57,049 nt of DNA from JAADHG01 sp964418645 (GTDB taxonomy: Bacteria > Bacteroidota > Bacteroidia > Flavobacteriales > Flavobacteriaceae). Each line of letters starts with the position of its first letter. Positions within the stretch are counted from its first letter, which is position 1. The translations under genes were made by a program, and so were the position numbers. Of this stretch, positions 1-8,937 are shown in pieces. The notes beneath the pieces are model-generated. The model did not search any database, was not told the DNA's origin, and was given only the letters and a program-made list of their open reading frames with translations. The stretch spans positions 1-57,049 of the forward strand of contig CAYQME010000010.1 in assembly GCA_964418645.1 (NCBI GenBank). Reading direction: 5' to 3'.

Positions 1-261
1 CATTCCACACACATTTTCGCCACTACTCTACCCTAACGAAAAAAAGTGTTCCATTAACATCGCATAAGAAACTTTTTAGAATAAATTTTTTCAAGAACTG
101 TAGTAACAACTTTCGCTTTTAACCAAAGCTCAAGTTACATAACGCAGAACATTATAGTACATTTAATGAATAGGTTTATCCAGTGGATGTTATATTTGAG
201 TGCCATTAGGCTCTTTATAGAATATTATATATAAACAAAATGAAATAAGATTAGGCAACAG
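1..261. other. Left-edge stretch with no gene recognised
   Basis: AT-rich DNA before the first gene. The plus-strand frame beginning at base 1 runs 11 codons to a TAA, too short to say whether it is the tail of a gene that starts outside the window. I found no tRNA fold, no convincing terminator and no ORF worth calling on either strand. Confidence 0.4.
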
Positions 262-720
262 TTACACCTTTTTAACACGAACTGCGTTCATGCCTTTCAA
301 TCCTTTTTCCAGCTCGAAAGAAACTTTGTCATTTTCGGCAATTTCATCAATTAAACCACTTACGTGTGTGAAGTATTTCTCTTGGTTCTCACTATCAACA
401 ATAAAACCAAAGCCTTTAGACGTATCAAAAAACGAAACGGTTCCTTTTCTAATGGGGTCTATAACCTCTCTGTCGCTCTCTAAAGTTCTTGGAATACTAA
501 TTTCTATGTGTTTAGCTTTTACCTTAATTTTTTTTGAAGGATCTGGAGGTGTGTCTGTTAAATTACCATTATGATCTACATAAGCAAATTCAATTCCCTT
601 TTTACCACTTGTTTCTTTTTCAAGCTTTCGAGCCTCCATTTTCTTTTTCTTATCTTCACGCTTTTTCAAGCGCTTTTTTTCTTTTTCACTTTTATTAAAT
701 GTTTGTTGGGATTTTGCCAT
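262..720 (-). CDS. Cold-shock-domain protein with lysine-rich N-terminal extension
   Basis: Predicted single-stranded nucleic-acid binding protein of 152 residues, about twice the size of a plain Csp. Residues 1-45 are a highly charged Lys/Glu/Arg tract, likely disordered or coiled. Residues 50-85 form a linker with a DHNGNLTDTPPDP stretch. Residues 91-152 are a cold-shock domain with RNP1 as KGFGFI (102-107) and a slightly divergent RNP2 as YFTHVS (116-121). Two-part proteins like this are common in Bacteroidota, where they are usually called cold-shock proteins and probably act on RNA in the cytoplasm. No partner gene is adjacent: the next gene upstream is the decayed lipoprotein gene, with a strong terminator between them. 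The family call is secure; a cold-induced role is not shown by the sequence. Confidence 0.9.
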   Translation of the reverse strand: MAKSQQTFNKSEKEKKRLKKREDKKKKMEARKLEKETSGKKGIEFAYVDHNGNLTDTPPDPSKKIKVKAKHIEISIPRTLESDREVIDPIRKGTVSFFDTSKGFGFIVDSENQEKYFTHVSGLIDEIAENDKVSFELEKGLKGMNAVRVKKV

Positions 721-891
721 GTTTATTCAAAATGTTTTTTACTAGATATCTTAATTATTAATCAAAGATATCCTTTATCTTTAAATTAATAAAAGATTTA
801 TTGTAAATATTCGTGTTTTAATACTTATAATGAGCATCTTTTTCCTTATAAATTAAGTTTTGAATTATAAAAAGATAAAATAATTTAAAAC

Positions 892-920
892 AAAAAAGCC
901 AACTTTTAGTTGGCTTTTTT
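892..920. terminator. Bidirectional intrinsic terminator
   Basis: A perfect 12-base stem (aaaaaagccaac at 892-903 pairing with gttggctttttt at 909-920) closes a 5-base loop and has an A/T run on each side, so it can work in both directions. It lies 47 bases beyond the stop of the decayed lipoprotein gene on the minus strand. Confidence 0.8.
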
Positions 921-966
921 GCAAAGTTTAACAAATTCTAAAATTATAAATGACTAATTAAACGGA

Positions 967-1482
967 CTAATTCTTGGTTCCTTGGAATTGAAAATCACCA
1001 TTACTTGTTTTAAATAAGAAATTAAAGCTATGGTCTTGCATATTAAAACTTCCAAAATGTTCGTCACCTTGTTGATGGTCATTATTTAAATGCTGCATCC
1101 ATTCGATGTTATTTCCTTGCATGTTGTCTCCCATATGACCTTCTCCAAGCATGTGTCCATACATGTCTTCAAAATCTGCTCCTGTGTAGCATACCATGGT
1201 TTCATCACCATTTTTATAGGTGTCGAGTATAATTGTTATATCAAAATTATTTGCAATACAATGTGCTTCAATTTCTTCTCCAATATTTTTAATAGTAACA
1301 GTTGCTGGTGTTATTGCTCCAGAATTGCTAACACGACTTGTTACACCTACAGCTGTTAACGTCCCGACATAAGTACCTGAAATATCAGTAGCTGTTACAT
1401 CTTCTTTTTAAATACAAGCAAAAAGAATTGCTATTAAGGTAATTACAATTATCGTTTGTTTTTTTTTATTAAATGAGTTATT
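967..1482 (-). pseudogene. Decayed lipoprotein gene, stop codon just after the lipobox
   Basis: On the minus strand, one frame encodes KKKQTI, a hydrophobic stretch, and a lipobox-like ILFAC, which together look like a type II signal peptide. Two codons after the Cys there is an in-frame TAA (1408-1410). The same frame then continues without interruption for about 146 codons to the stop at 967. The leader also has no ATG, GTG or TTG: upstream of it the frame is closed by a stop at 1483-1485, next to a run of nine A. The body contains SGTYVGTLTAVG, then a Met/His/Asp-rich C-terminal half (repeated GHM, DHQQGDEHFG, NDH motifs) that could bind metal. An internal ATG at 1197 would give a 76-residue protein without a signal peptide, which is unlikely to be a real product. 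I do not recognise a named family. A sequencing error would have to explain both the stop and the lost start. Confidence 0.6.
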
Positions 1483-1554
1483 TTATTTTTTCAAAGTTAA
1501 CTTTGAATTTTCTTCTCACCTAAGACAATAATCATATAAAGTAACTTCTAATAA

Positions 1555-1585
1555 AAAAGAGCGTAATATTTATTAACGCTCTTTT
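1555..1585 (-). terminator. Intrinsic terminator after the EF-G-like operon
   Basis: A 10-base perfect stem (aaaagagcgt 1555-1564 with acgctctttt 1576-1585) closes an 11-base loop and is followed on the minus strand by a U-rich tract. It sits 20 bases past the stop of the 126-residue gene, where this operon would be expected to end. Confidence 0.75.
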
Positions 1586-1605
1586 AATCTATAGCTGATA
1601 CTTAA

Positions 1606-1986
1606 TTACAACCAAACAAGAAAATAGTCCATCATTTCTTCTTTAAGTTCATAATGCATTCTAATATAATGCTTCATATCATCACGCAAAGAGCTTTGTT
1701 GGTATTGCAACCTACCATCAATATTTTCGCCATAATCAACTCTATCTACATTAGACAATTTGCGTTTGCAGCGATGCATTAGTTTTGAAATGGCATTCTT
1801 TTCAATCGTAATTCTATTCTGAAAAGTTTCTAGAGGTACTAGTGCTTTCTTTGTAAATTCCCTACTTGCAATCTCTTCTAATTTTTCTTGAAAAGTGTCC
1901 ATCTCATTATAGTGAAACCGTAGCTCTCTTTTCCAAGTTTCTAGATTAAACTTCAAATCGCTCAAATATGATACTTTAGTCTGCAT
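1606..1986 (-). CDS. Small helical protein of unknown function
   Basis: This 126-residue protein has no signal peptide, membrane segment or cysteine pattern. It is rich in Glu, Lys, Arg and aromatic residues and looks all-helical, with an antiparallel coiled-coil character: residues about 10-45 (LETWKRELRFHYNEMDTFQEKLEEI) and about 95-122 are amphipathic helices. I do not recognise a family. It starts 21 bases after the stop of the EF-G-like gene and is followed at once by a terminator, so the two are probably one transcript. That makes a cytosolic role linked to the GTPase or to translation possible, but this is inference from position only. Confidence 0.75.
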   Translation of the reverse strand: MQTKVSYLSDLKFNLETWKRELRFHYNEMDTFQEKLEEIASREFTKKALVPLETFQNRITIEKNAISKLMHRCKRKLSNVDRVDYGENIDGRLQYQQSSLRDDMKHYIRMHYELKEEMMDYFLVWL

Positions 1987-2007
1987 ATGTTAAATATTTT
2001 ATGGTTA

Positions 2008-4110
2008 TTAATTTTTTATTAATTCGTTTTGTATGTTTAGTGGTACTGGTTTATAAGCTGAAAATCTGGAGCTAAAGGTTGCTCTACCTTGTGTTAATGA
2101 TCGAAGCCCTGTAGAATATCCATACAGTTCGGCTGCTGGCGAAATGCATTTTAAAATTTGATAGTGGCCATTACTTTCAATACCTTGAATTATAGCCCTT
2201 CTGGATTGTAAATCGGTCATTACATTACCAACCATTTCTTCTGGAACTGTTACAACTAATTCGTTTGTTGGTTCTAACAACTTTGGATTAGCATTTAAAA
2301 ACGCGTCTTTAAAAGCATGTGCTCCAGCTATTTTAAATGAAATATCGTTAGAATCTACTGAATGCATTTTGCCATCATAGACCATTACACGTATATCTCG
2401 AATATAAGAGTTGGTTAGCGGTCCTGATTCCATGACTTCTAATACGCCTTTCATAACTGATGGTAAATAACGTTGGTCTATAACACCTCCAACAATACAA
2501 TTATAGAATACCAATTTCCCTCCCCAAGGTAAATCTACTTCTTGCTTGCCTCTAACATTAAATCCGTTAGGTTCCTCCATATCTTCATACCAAGGCTCAA
2601 TCTTCATGTGTACTTCACCAAATTGACCAGAGCCACCTGATTGTTTTTTGTGTCTGTAACTTGATGTTGAAGAACGCTGAATAGTCTCTCTATATTGAAT
2701 TTTTGGTTTCTCAAATTTAGCTTCAACACCATAAATATTTTTTAAGGTCCACTTTATTGTCGATAAATGTAATTCTCCTTGGCAGCCTAAGAGTAGTTGC
2801 TTAGATTCTTTCGAAAATTGTACAATTACTGTTGGGTCTTGACTGTGAATACGCTTTAATGCATCACTTAATTTTTCTTCATTATGTTTATCAACAGCAA
2901 AAACGGCTTTCGTAATTCTTGAAGCTGGGTATTGAATAGGTGACAATGTAATTGGCTTTTTACCACTATAAAGCGTGTCGTTAGTTTTGGTAAACTTCAA
3001 TTTTAAGGTAGCCCCAATATCGCCAATTGTTAATTTTGAAACCGATTCTCTTTTTTTACCATCCATAATAAACAATTGGTTTATAATTTCGGTTTCATCT
3101 TTTCTAGAGTTGGTTAATTTATCGTTGAGTTTTACTTCTCCTGATTTTACTTTAAAAAAAGTAATCTGCCCTAAATTGGGTTGGTATAATGTCTTAAAAA
3201 CAAAAAGCACTGTAAGTGCTTCGGTTGTTGGTGAGATGTCTTCTCCTTCTATGCTTTGTGCTGGCTTTAAATCAGCTGCAGCTGGAGCAACATTGTCTAT
3301 GAAGCCCATTAATCGGCCCGTACCCATATCTTTTAATGCAGAAACACAAAATACAGGAAATAATTCATGATGTAACATTCCCGCTTTAATACCTTTTCGC
3401 ATTTCGTCTTCATTCAACGTGCCTTTATCAAAGAATAATTCTAGTAGTTCTTCATCATTCTCAGCTGCTTTTTCAACCAGTTCGTTATGCAGCTCATTTG
3501 CCAAGTCTATTTGATCGTCAGGAATAGGCAATTTTTCAGGCTTTCCACCTTCAGGAGAAAACTTATAGAGTTTCATTTTTAACACATCTATAATACATTG
3601 TGCGCCATCTATTACTATTGGATATTGAATTTTAACAGCATTATTACCAACTAAAGCCTTAATATCATTAAAACTTTTATCGAACTTTGTATCCGGATGG
3701 TCAATTTGGTTTACTACAAAAAGTGTTGGTCTGTTGTATTTGTTAATATAATTCCAAATAATTTCAGTTCCAACTTCAACCCCATGTCTGCCATTAATAA
3801 TTGTAGCAACAGTATCAGCAACTCGAATTGAAGAAACTATTTCACCCAAATAATCGTCTAATCCAGGTGTGTCAATAATATTTATTTTATAATTGCGCCA
3901 TTCGGTGTGTAATGGTGTGGCAAATACCGAAGTTTCGCGTTCTTGTTCGATTTCATGATAATCTGAAACCGTATTTTTATTTTCTACTGTACCTCTTCTG
4001 TTTAATAATCCAGCTTCAAACAACATGGTTTCAGCCATTGTGGTTTTACCACTGCCATGAGCTCCAACAAAAACAACGTTTTTGATGTGCTTATTATCGT
4101 ATATTTTCAT
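2008..4110 (-). CDS. EF-G-like translational GTPase (EF-G paralogue)
   Basis: A 700-residue protein with the EF-G domain order: GTPase, beta-barrel, then domains III-V ending in an EF-G C-terminal fold (LLEPTNELVVTVPEEMVGNVMTDL and the SRRAIIQGIES turn). The GTPase motifs are not those of canonical EF-G. The P-loop is GAHGSGKT (16-23) rather than AHIDAGKT, switch I has ERETS (57-61) rather than ERGIT, G3 is DTPG (80-83), and G4 is NQID (134-137) rather than NKMD. This places it in the EF-G-like/FusA2 group, whose members are paralogues often lacking full translocase activity; their physiological role is poorly known. A true fusA should exist elsewhere in the genome. It is the first gene of a probable two-gene operon with the helical protein downstream. 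The family is certain, the function open. Confidence 0.9.
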   Translation of the reverse strand: MKIYDNKHIKNVVFVGAHGSGKTTMAETMLFEAGLLNRRGTVENKNTVSDYHEIEQERETSVFATPLHTEWRNYKINIIDTPGLDDYLGEIVSSIRVADTVATIINGRHGVEVGTEIIWNYINKYNRPTLFVVNQIDHPDTKFDKSFNDIKALVGNNAVKIQYPIVIDGAQCIIDVLKMKLYKFSPEGGKPEKLPIPDDQIDLANELHNELVEKAAENDEELLELFFDKGTLNEDEMRKGIKAGMLHHELFPVFCVSALKDMGTGRLMGFIDNVAPAAADLKPAQSIEGEDISPTTEALTVLFVFKTLYQPNLGQITFFKVKSGEVKLNDKLTNSRKDETEIINQLFIMDGKKRESVSKLTIGDIGATLKLKFTKTNDTLYSGKKPITLSPIQYPASRITKAVFAVDKHNEEKLSDALKRIHSQDPTVIVQFSKESKQLLLGCQGELHLSTIKWTLKNIYGVEAKFEKPKIQYRETIQRSSTSSYRHKKQSGGSGQFGEVHMKIEPWYEDMEEPNGFNVRGKQEVDLPWGGKLVFYNCIVGGVIDQRYLPSVMKGVLEVMESGPLTNSYIRDIRVMVYDGKMHSVDSNDISFKIAGAHAFKDAFLNANPKLLEPTNELVVTVPEEMVGNVMTDLQSRRAIIQGIESNGHYQILKCISPAAELYGYSTGLRSLTQGRATFSSRFSAYKPVPLNIQNELIKN

Positions 4111-4221
4111 AATTATGCATTTAGAATTAGAATGAAGATAAAGCTAAAGACTAAATATAACTCAAAAAATGATATTTGTTAGGTTCTTAACCAATAAAAA
4201 TTAAATATTTATCAATCTTTA

Positions 4222-5025
4222 TTATAATTTTCTTACAGAATCCATAAATTTTGCAATACGATTATAACTCAACTCATTTTCCCAGTAGCCTTTTTCTTTA
4301 AAATAGGACCCAATAATCATCGCATCACATATTGGTAAATAATTTAAGACATTGTCTAGTGTTATACCTGAACCAACAATTACTGGAAAGTCTAAATGTA
4401 ATTTCAGCTCTTTTATTTCTTCAATAGAAGCGGATTCACCGGTGTGACTTCCGGTAATAATAACCCCATCACTTAAAAAGAAACGTGCTGCCTTTGCGGT
4501 ATCTAACAGAGAAACATCTTGTGTAATGGCATGTGAACTATGCTTCTTTTTAATATCGGTAAAAATAGCTACTGAATCAGCATCTATATTCTTACGATAA
4601 CGTAATAGATCTCCTGCTTGAGCTTCTATAATACCTTCATCGGCAGTATGTGCAAACACAAAACCTTCAGCACGAATAAAATCTATTGATGCTGCTTTGG
4701 ACACAGCCAAGGCTTCACGATTTGCTCCGGCCAAAATCTGTATGCCAATTGGCAACTTGGTCTCTTGCTTTATTTGGTGAGCAATTACTGTCATTATACT
4801 ACTTACCTCATGTCCTACTCCATTTTTAAGATATGGAATATCATGCATATTCTCAATCATGATGGCATCTATTGCAGCCTTGGAATACACTCTGGCTTCT
4901 TCAAGGGCTTTATCGATAATAACAGAAGGCTCAAATTTATGTTTGGGAGTTCCTGGTAATGCTTGCACATGTACCATTCCAATAATTGGTTTTTCTTTTT
5001 TAAAAATTGACTTGAATTTTTGCAT
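4222..5025 (-). CDS. BtpA/SgcQ-family TIM-barrel protein
   Basis: A 267-residue cytosolic protein recognisable as BtpA/SgcQ family from IIGMVHVQALPGTPKH near the N-terminus, the DAIMIENMHDIPY segment, AEGFVFAHTADEGII and the C-terminal GSGITLDNVLNYLPICDAMIIGSYFK, which reads as the phosphate-binding end of a TIM barrel. BtpA was named for a photosystem I biogenesis phenotype in cyanobacteria and SgcQ for an E. coli sugar gene cluster; the enzymatic reaction is not established. The gene is divergent from psuK, with 67 bases between the start codons. That suggests a shared control region and a role in nucleoside or pentose handling. No signal peptide or membrane helix is visible, so a membrane function is not supported here. 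Confidence 0.85.
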   Translation of the reverse strand: MQKFKSIFKKEKPIIGMVHVQALPGTPKHKFEPSVIIDKALEEARVYSKAAIDAIMIENMHDIPYLKNGVGHEVSSIMTVIAHQIKQETKLPIGIQILAGANREALAVSKAASIDFIRAEGFVFAHTADEGIIEAQAGDLLRYRKNIDADSVAIFTDIKKKHSSHAITQDVSLLDTAKAARFFLSDGVIITGSHTGESASIEEIKELKLHLDFPVIVGSGITLDNVLNYLPICDAMIIGSYFKEKGYWENELSYNRIAKFMDSVRKL

Positions 5026-5092
5026 ACATTTTAACTATATCTTGTAAATTTACCTAAATTAAAAAGAATTTTTATTCAATACTTTATTAAAG

Positions 5093-6016
5093 ATGTCAAA
5101 TAATCCGAAGATTTCAGTAATAGGTGCATCAAATATTGATTTGATTGGTTTTTCTAATGAAGAGTTAATTTATCAAGACTCTAATACTGGTCACCTTGAA
5201 ACCATTCTTGGTGGTGTTGGAAGAAATATTGCTGAAAATTTAAAACATCTTGATTTTGATGTCGAGTTTTTAACTGTTTTAGCAGATGATGAATTCTCAA
5301 AGACTATAACAGATTCCTGTAATATCTTAGGGATTTCAATTATCCATAGCTTGATTAAAGAAAATAGTAAAACCTCTATTTTTATGGCTATAATGGATAA
5401 ATCTAATGATATGGCTTTGGGGCTCACTGCAATGGATATTTATAATGAAATCCCTGATGCTTTTATTTTAGATAATTTAGATGTTATTGCACAAAGCGAC
5501 TACTGTATCATAGAAACAAATTTACCTATTTCTACCCTGAAATTGGTTACTGAAAATCTACCAAATATGCGTTTTGCTTTAGAAGCCGTTTCAGCTAAAA
5601 AAGCACTAAAAGCTAAGCCAATTCTCGATAAGCTATATATATTAAAGTGTAATGCTATGGAAGCGGAATTACTAAGTGGCATTAAAGTTGAATACGAAAT
5701 TGAATATGAAAAAGTAGTAGCACATTTTTTAGACTTAGGTGTCAAAAAAGTATTTATCACTTTAGGAATAGATGGCGTAGCCTATGGTGATGAAAATGAA
5801 ATATTTATTGACAAGAATAAAATCATTTCTCCAGTTAACACTACTGGTGCAGGAGACGCTTTTATGGCAGGAATACTTTACGGAGAAACGAAAGGAATGG
5901 AATTATACGACATGGTGCAATTTGCTTCTGCATGTGCCCAAATTACTATTATGCATCAAGATGCTGTAAACCCAGATATTTGTGTTCAAAAGGTTTTAGA
6001 TACGTTAGCATCATGA
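5093..6016 (+). CDS. psuK: PfkB-family kinase, probable pseudouridine kinase
   Basis: Predicted to phosphorylate pseudouridine to pseudouridine 5'-phosphate in the cytosol. The 307 residues show the ribokinase/PfkB fold: an N-terminal strand VIGASNIDLIGFS, the glycine-rich substrate motif GGVGRNIAENL (about residues 42-52), and the C-terminal catalytic/anion-hole motif NTTGAGDAF (249-257) with catalytic base D255. The first residue of that motif is Asn, where many PfkB kinases have Asp. The assignment to pseudouridine rests on the next gene, which is clearly psuG: the stop TGA overlaps the psuG start as ATGA, so the two are translationally coupled. By itself the protein could be any nucleoside or sugar kinase of the family. 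Confidence 0.88.
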   Translation: MSNNPKISVIGASNIDLIGFSNEELIYQDSNTGHLETILGGVGRNIAENLKHLDFDVEFLTVLADDEFSKTITDSCNILGISIIHSLIKENSKTSIFMAIMDKSNDMALGLTAMDIYNEIPDAFILDNLDVIAQSDYCIIETNLPISTLKLVTENLPNMRFALEAVSAKKALKAKPILDKLYILKCNAMEAELLSGIKVEYEIEYEKVVAHFLDLGVKKVFITLGIDGVAYGDENEIFIDKNKIISPVNTTGAGDAFMAGILYGETKGMELYDMVQFASACAQITIMHQDAVNPDICVQKVLDTLAS

Positions 6017-6927
6017 TAGAAAAACTCCTCGAGATTAATTCAGAAGTTAAAAAGGCTTTATTAAATAACTCACCAATAGTAGCACTAGAATCTACCATTA
6101 TTTCTCATGGTATGCCTTATCCTCAAAATATAGAGACAGCCCAAAATGTAGAACAAATTGTTAGAGATAATGGCGCTATACCTGCTACCATTGCACTCCT
6201 TAATGGAAAAATTAAAGTAGGACTTAATGAAAGTGAAATTGATTATTTAGCAAAATCAGGAAATAAAATTGTAAAAGCTAGTCGTAGAGATTTGCCCTAT
6301 TTATTATCACAGAAAATTGATGGCGCAACTACTGTTGCTTCTACTATGATAGCCGCAAATCTTGCAGGAATACGTGTTTTCGCCACTGGAGGAATTGGTG
6401 GTGTACATCGTGGTGCTTCAGAATCTTTTGATATATCAGCCGATTTGCAAGAATTGGCAAATACTAATGTAGCTGTAGTTTGTGCAGGTATAAAAGCCAT
6501 ACTCGATTTGGGTTTAACACTCGAGTATTTAGAAACATTTGGTATTCCCGTACTGGGTTATCAAACCGATGAATTACCTGCATTTTATACACAGAAAAGT
6601 GGTTTTAAAGTGAATTATAAAATGGAGACTGCCACTGAAATTGCAAAACTTTTAAAAACCAAATGGGAACTCGATCTTAAAGGGGGTGTTATTATTACAA
6701 ACCCAGTCCCAAAAGATAAGGAACTTGATTTTAAGCTTATGAATAATGCTATTGATAAAGCACTTATTGAAGAGAAAAAATCAGGTATTAAAGGCAAAGA
6801 CAGCACTCCCTTTTTATTGGGTAAAGTTAAGGAGTTTACAGATGGATTAAGCCTTAATGCAAATATTGAATTGGTTTATAATAATGCTAAATTAGCAGCG
6901 CAAATTGCAAATGAATACGTTCAATAA
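6013..6927 (+). CDS. psuG: Pseudouridine-5'-phosphate glycosidase
   Basis: Cleaves the C-C glycosidic bond of pseudouridine 5'-phosphate to uracil and ribose 5-phosphate, the second step after PsuK. The 304-residue frame starts at the ATG overlapping the psuK stop; a longer upstream frame lies inside psuK and was discarded. Family signatures are VALESTIISHG (with the catalytic Glu at residue 26), the long conserved block KIDGATTVASTM, the Gly-rich VFATGGIGGVHRG, SADLQELANT, and CAGIKAILDLGLTLE, whose Lys is the predicted Schiff-base residue by comparison with E. coli PsuG. Length is normal for the family. It is convergent with the S41 peptidase gene, 24 bases away, with no obvious terminator between. 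Confidence 0.95.
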   Translation: MIEKLLEINSEVKKALLNNSPIVALESTIISHGMPYPQNIETAQNVEQIVRDNGAIPATIALLNGKIKVGLNESEIDYLAKSGNKIVKASRRDLPYLLSQKIDGATTVASTMIAANLAGIRVFATGGIGGVHRGASESFDISADLQELANTNVAVVCAGIKAILDLGLTLEYLETFGIPVLGYQTDELPAFYTQKSGFKVNYKMETATEIAKLLKTKWELDLKGGVIITNPVPKDKELDFKLMNNAIDKALIEEKKSGIKGKDSTPFLLGKVKEFTDGLSLNANIELVYNNAKLAAQIANEYVQ

Positions 6928-6951
6928 TTCAAATCTTTTCTTCAAATATTC

Positions 6952-8604
6952 CTAATGGGAATTTTCAGCCATCCTTCTTAACATCTCTTTGGCGTTTTTC
7001 CCGGTTGGCCCATTAGGATCCATTGCAATAGCCTTATTATAATATTCCGTCGCTTTTTCTTTATCACCAGCTTTTAAATATCCTTCTGCTAAACTATCCC
7101 AAGCATTTGCCGATTCTGGGTACATATTAGTTACCATCTGAAATACAAAAATAGCTTCTTTGCCCTGACCATCTCCTAGTAACTGATAACCCGCTTGATT
7201 AAACTTTCCTTCAAAATCAAAGTACTTATACTTTGGGTCTTTAACCATTCTTGCTGCTTCACTTTTTAATTTGTCTATTTGTCCTGTCATGAAAAAATTA
7301 GTCAAATATTCCATTGGTTTAAGAATATAATTATCATCGGCAAAGGATAATGCTGCGTTAAGAACAACATCATTATTTGTTTTATAATCTTCAGAGCTCA
7401 TGTCAACAGCAATATGAGGCGCCAACCATTCGTCTCCCTCCCATTGTGGCTTGTCTTGCCACCAAGCAAAAGATAAAAATGCAGGAATTTTACTGTTGGG
7501 TAAGTCTACACGATTATTATCACCATAGAAATTGATATTTTCACTAGTAGGCTCACCAATAAAAATAGCATTGGTATAATTACTCATTTCGTTAACCAGA
7601 TTTTGACATGCCGAAAATGTACGCCTACCAATAATCACAAACAAATTGCCAACTTTATTTATCTTTTCAGATTTGATAATGCCAGTAATAATGGGTTTGT
7701 TCTTATAATTGTTTCCACCTCCATTTAAACGTACATCTATCACTAAGCGTTCTACATCGTTGTTGTCTATAAAATTGAAAAGACGTTCATAAAAATCTGG
7801 AATATTCTCCGAAGGATCATCTTGTATTTGGCTATGTCTTACATACATTGTTTTTTGTTCTGGCAAATATTCATAGTAATATATCTTATTTAAATGCTTT
7901 AAATAATTAGGTGTAATATCTTGATTACGTATATCTAACCAAATACTATCCTGTTGTACAAGGCTATAGTTAGTTGGTACACGCTTCCCTTTTGGTAAGG
8001 ACTTAAAAATTTGCTTAAAAATTGTTCCATCTTTTTCTAAGGTGAGCTCAACGGTTTCAGAAAACACTTTTGTAACACCTTGTGCATGTAATACTTCAGG
8101 GACACTCAAATACAAGCCAGCATAAGCCTTAAAGAACTGGCTATTTTCTGCTGGTACCACTGGGTAAATTGCTTTTAAGGCATCGGCAATCGGTACTCCA
8201 GCAATAGCAATAACTTTGGCTCCCAATGCTTGTTTATAATCTTTATGTACGCCTTGAATAAACATGCCATCATTGAATTGATAAAAATTTAAAGGTAATT
8301 GATGAAATTTCTCTGGTTGATATCTAAATCCCAAAACGGTATGTCCATACTTAAAAGAAGATACAAGTCTTGCTAAACCAATAACAATCTCATGTTCTTG
8401 CAGATTAGGAATGTCCTTATAAAGTTTATCTACTTCGGCATCAAACGCCTCAGCTGTAGTTTTTTTAAATAAAAACGCATACTCATCGTGAACGGTATGC
8501 TGTAAAAATTTTAAATCTTCCTGCCATTGGGCAGTTGTTAACGTTGTTTGTGCTGTAGCTTGAAGTATAAAGCTACTTACGAGTACTAAAAGAATACGTT
8601 TCAT
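6952..8604 (-). CDS. Secreted S41-family peptidase with C-terminal TPR
   Basis: A 550-residue exported serine-peptidase-like protein. Residues 1-18 are a Sec signal peptide ending ATA-Q. Residues about 20-180 are a helical/N-terminal region and a PDZ-like segment (AKVIAIAGVPIADAL, about 129-143). The S41 core follows, with VIDVRLNGGGN (288-298) and GRRTFSACQN (326-335), where S331 is the candidate nucleophile. Residues about 490-545 form a TPR-like helical hairpin (AWDSLAEGYLKAGDKEKATEYYNKAIAMDPN). The classical CtpA Ser/Lys dyad lysine is not obvious, as in many tricorn- and IRBP-like S41 members. The likely role is periplasmic or extracellular peptide degradation. It lies near several other secreted peptidases but on its own transcript. 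Confidence 0.88.
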   Translation of the reverse strand: MKRILLVLVSSFILQATAQTTLTTAQWQEDLKFLQHTVHDEYAFLFKKTTAEAFDAEVDKLYKDIPNLQEHEIVIGLARLVSSFKYGHTVLGFRYQPEKFHQLPLNFYQFNDGMFIQGVHKDYKQALGAKVIAIAGVPIADALKAIYPVVPAENSQFFKAYAGLYLSVPEVLHAQGVTKVFSETVELTLEKDGTIFKQIFKSLPKGKRVPTNYSLVQQDSIWLDIRNQDITPNYLKHLNKIYYYEYLPEQKTMYVRHSQIQDDPSENIPDFYERLFNFIDNNDVERLVIDVRLNGGGNNYKNKPIITGIIKSEKINKVGNLFVIIGRRTFSACQNLVNEMSNYTNAIFIGEPTSENINFYGDNNRVDLPNSKIPAFLSFAWWQDKPQWEGDEWLAPHIAVDMSSEDYKTNNDVVLNAALSFADDNYILKPMEYLTNFFMTGQIDKLKSEAARMVKDPKYKYFDFEGKFNQAGYQLLGDGQGKEAIFVFQMVTNMYPESANAWDSLAEGYLKAGDKEKATEYYNKAIAMDPNGPTGKNAKEMLRRMAENSH

Positions 8605-8727
8605 TTGGATTGGTTGGATTGATTGATATATTTAATAAGAGTAACAATTTGATAATATGTTACACTACCCTATCCAAAATTAATAAATTTCTAATAGCAA
8701 AACGTTAAAATATGTTAAATATAATAC

Positions 8728-8762
8728 TTTGTTATGCATAGTACTGTAACAAAATATATTTT
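8728..8762 (+). promoter_or_regulatory. Probable Bacteroidota-type promoter of the micro-peptide unit
   Basis: TTTG at 8728-8731 is followed after 23 bases by TATATTTT (8755-8762). This fits the TTG - 17-23 bases - TAnnTTTG promoter of Flavobacteriia except that the final G is T. It lies 49 bases upstream of the first 28-codon ORF, and the unit has a terminator at its far end. Confidence 0.45.
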
Positions 8763-8811
8763 ATGTCGTCTATAAGGTAAATCATAACAATTAAACTAAA
8801 AATTAGAACCG

Positions 8812-8898
8812 ATGACAACATTAAACAAAGTAAGAATTCCACAAAGATTAAGCAATACAAAAGCTATTATTTGGAATACTAAAAGACGTTACAGTTAA
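8812..8898 (+). CDS. 28-residue basic micro-peptide, copy 1
   Basis: The ORF runs from ATG to TAA and encodes 28 residues: it begins MTTLNKVRIPQRLS and ends WNTKRRYS. It has seven Lys/Arg and no acidic residue, one Trp and no Cys, so a net charge of about +7. A paralogue lies 39 bases after its stop; 18 of 28 residues are identical. Codon differences between the two include silent ones (AGC/AGT, TTA/TTG, TAC/TAT), which is what selection on the peptide would leave. It has its own promoter candidate upstream and shares a terminator with the two ORFs after it. I do not recognise a family. It could be a regulatory leader peptide, an antimicrobial or toxin-like peptide, or an RNA-binding micro-protein; none of these is shown. 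Confidence 0.6.
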   Translation: MTTLNKVRIPQRLSNTKAIIWNTKRRYS

Positions 8899-8937
8899 TC
8901 TGTATAAATAATTATTAATCCATAAATAAATGAAATC

